Assembly: GCA_027624675.1 (NCBI GenBank)
Contig: JAQBTZ010000042.1
Coordinates: 1-5,660, forward strand
DNA length: 5,660 bases
Reading direction: 5' to 3'
Source of the DNA: a bacterium
GTDB taxonomy: Bacteria > Patescibacteriota > WWE3 > 2-01-FULL-39-13 > JAQBTZ01
Shown here: positions 5,075 through 5,660 of the stretch, piece after piece
Position numbering within the stretch: the stretch's first letter is position 1
Layout: every line of letters begins with the position of its first letter
Made by a program: the position numbers and the translations under genes
Notes under the pieces: generated by a model
Told to the model about the DNA's origin: nothing
The model's input: the letters and a program-made list of their open reading frames with translations, nothing else
Databases searched by the model: none

Positions 5075-5660
5075 TGAAACAAAAATTTTAGGGGGTATAA
5101 TAGTTTTTACTATTGTGTTATTTGCATTAGGTGTATTTTTTATAGGTTCAAAAGAAGAAACAAAATCACAGTTACTAACAGAACTAGAGCAAGTCAAAGG
5201 AACCAACGTAAAGGGGAATACAGAAGGAACTGATATTGTTATAGAATTTGCAGATTTTCAGTGTCCAGCGTGTGCTGGTTTTGCACTAGTTTTGAGTCAA
5301 TTTGTTGAGGAGAATAAAGAAAGCATAAAATTTGTTATGAAACATTTTCCTTTAGCATCTATTCATAAAAATGCCATGAATTCCTCCTATGCTGCTGAGG
5401 CTGCATCAAAGCAAGGAAAGTTTTGGGAGATGCACGATATGCTATACGCAAGACAAACAGAATGGTCAGAAATTGATAATGCAGAAGAGGTATTTAAAGA
5501 TTATGCTAAAGAGTTAGAACTTGATGTTGAAAAGTTTGGAAATGACTTTTTATCAAAAGAGGTTAGAGATGCGGTTAGGGCAGATCTAACATTAGCATTA
5601 AATCTTGGATTAGATTCGACTCCAACTATTTTTATTAATGGTAAAAAATATGTCGGACCA
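5067..5660 (+). CDS. Membrane-anchored DsbA-like thioredoxin (3' truncated by window edge)
   Basis: The visible 198 residues show a short cytoplasmic N-terminus, one membrane helix at about 7-27, a charged linker to about 55, and then a DsbA-type thioredoxin fold (Thioredoxin_4-like). The active site is CPAC at 66-69, in the FADFQCPAC context typical of this group. The helical insertion follows (about 105-175, with SYAAEAASKQGKFWEMHDMLY). The cis-proline loop is STPTIFING, with Pro186. Such proteins introduce disulfides into exported proteins, here tethered to the outer face of the membrane. Only the two active-site cysteines are seen. The chain breaks off at YVGP; family members usually end about 10-20 residues later, so most of the protein is present. 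The 8-nt overlap with the VKOR gene makes this a clear redox pair, with VKOR as the likely reoxidant. The start is set by the ribosome binding site at 5057-5063 and by the need to keep the anchor helix. Confidence 0.92.
   Translation, partial: MNNETKILGGIIVFTIVLFALGVFFIGSKEETKSQLLTELEQVKGTNVKGNTEGTDIVIEFADFQCPACAGFALVLSQFVEENKESIKFVMKHFPLASIHKNAMNSSYAAEAASKQGKFWEMHDMLYARQTEWSEIDNAEEVFKDYAKELELDVEKFGNDFLSKEVRDAVRADLTLALNLGLDSTPTIFINGKKYVGP

Noticed and set aside
1..5660. UGA recoded as glycine (as in some CPR lineages)
   Set aside because: No complete gene in the window ends in TGA, but all long frames are uninterrupted when TGA is read as stop. Under recoding many in-frame TGA codons would be expected, so the standard code fits.

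Overview
The window is about 35% GC and densely coded, with every recognisable gene on the + strand. The gene set suggests a bacterium of the Candidate Phyla Radiation (Patescibacteria), although no rRNA or other phylogenetic marker is present. The main clue is an FtsA/PilM-type actin-like ATPase overlapping a single-pass membrane protein of the type usually annotated 'baseplate J-like' in CPR genomes, followed directly by ruvX. Compact genes and 8-17 nt overlaps fit this. The long frames read without internal TGA, so a standard code is likely rather than a code that reads UGA as glycine. Lineage assignment within CPR would be a guess.

Layout. Positions 2-238 hold the 3' end of an unrecognised gene. 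Positions 239-450 are a 212-nt intergenic region with three inverted repeats in a row: a long hairpin starting just after the upstream stop codon, a second GC-tipped hairpin nested in an outer helix, and a smaller dyad that overlaps the likely trpS promoter. Next is trpS (451-1431), encoding tryptophanyl-tRNA synthetase. A 41-nt gap with a plausible -35/-10 pair separates it from the FtsA/PilM-like gene (1473-2687). That gene overlaps by 8 nt the membrane-anchored J-like protein (2680-4239). ruvX follows after 6-12 nt, apparently with its own -10 box. A VKOR-family thiol oxidoreductase (4622-5074) overlaps ruvX by 17 nt. A membrane-tethered DsbA-like thioredoxin (from 5067, running off the window) overlaps the VKOR gene by 8 nt.

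How the genes work together. The actin-like ATPase and the bitopic J-like protein look like a translationally coupled pair: a cytoplasmic actin-fold protein and a membrane partner with a cytoplasmic head and a large exported domain. This is analogous to PilM-PilN or FtsA and its membrane partners, but it is not a standard pilus operon here. VKOR and the DsbA-like protein form a recognised module: VKOR reoxidises the CxxC thioredoxin, which introduces disulfides into exported proteins. TrpS and RuvX are housekeeping functions.

The best candidates for something undescribed are the actin-like/J-like pair, the tandem hairpins before trpS, and the two promoters placed so that transcription would begin at or next to the start codon of genes lacking a Shine-Dalgarno sequence.
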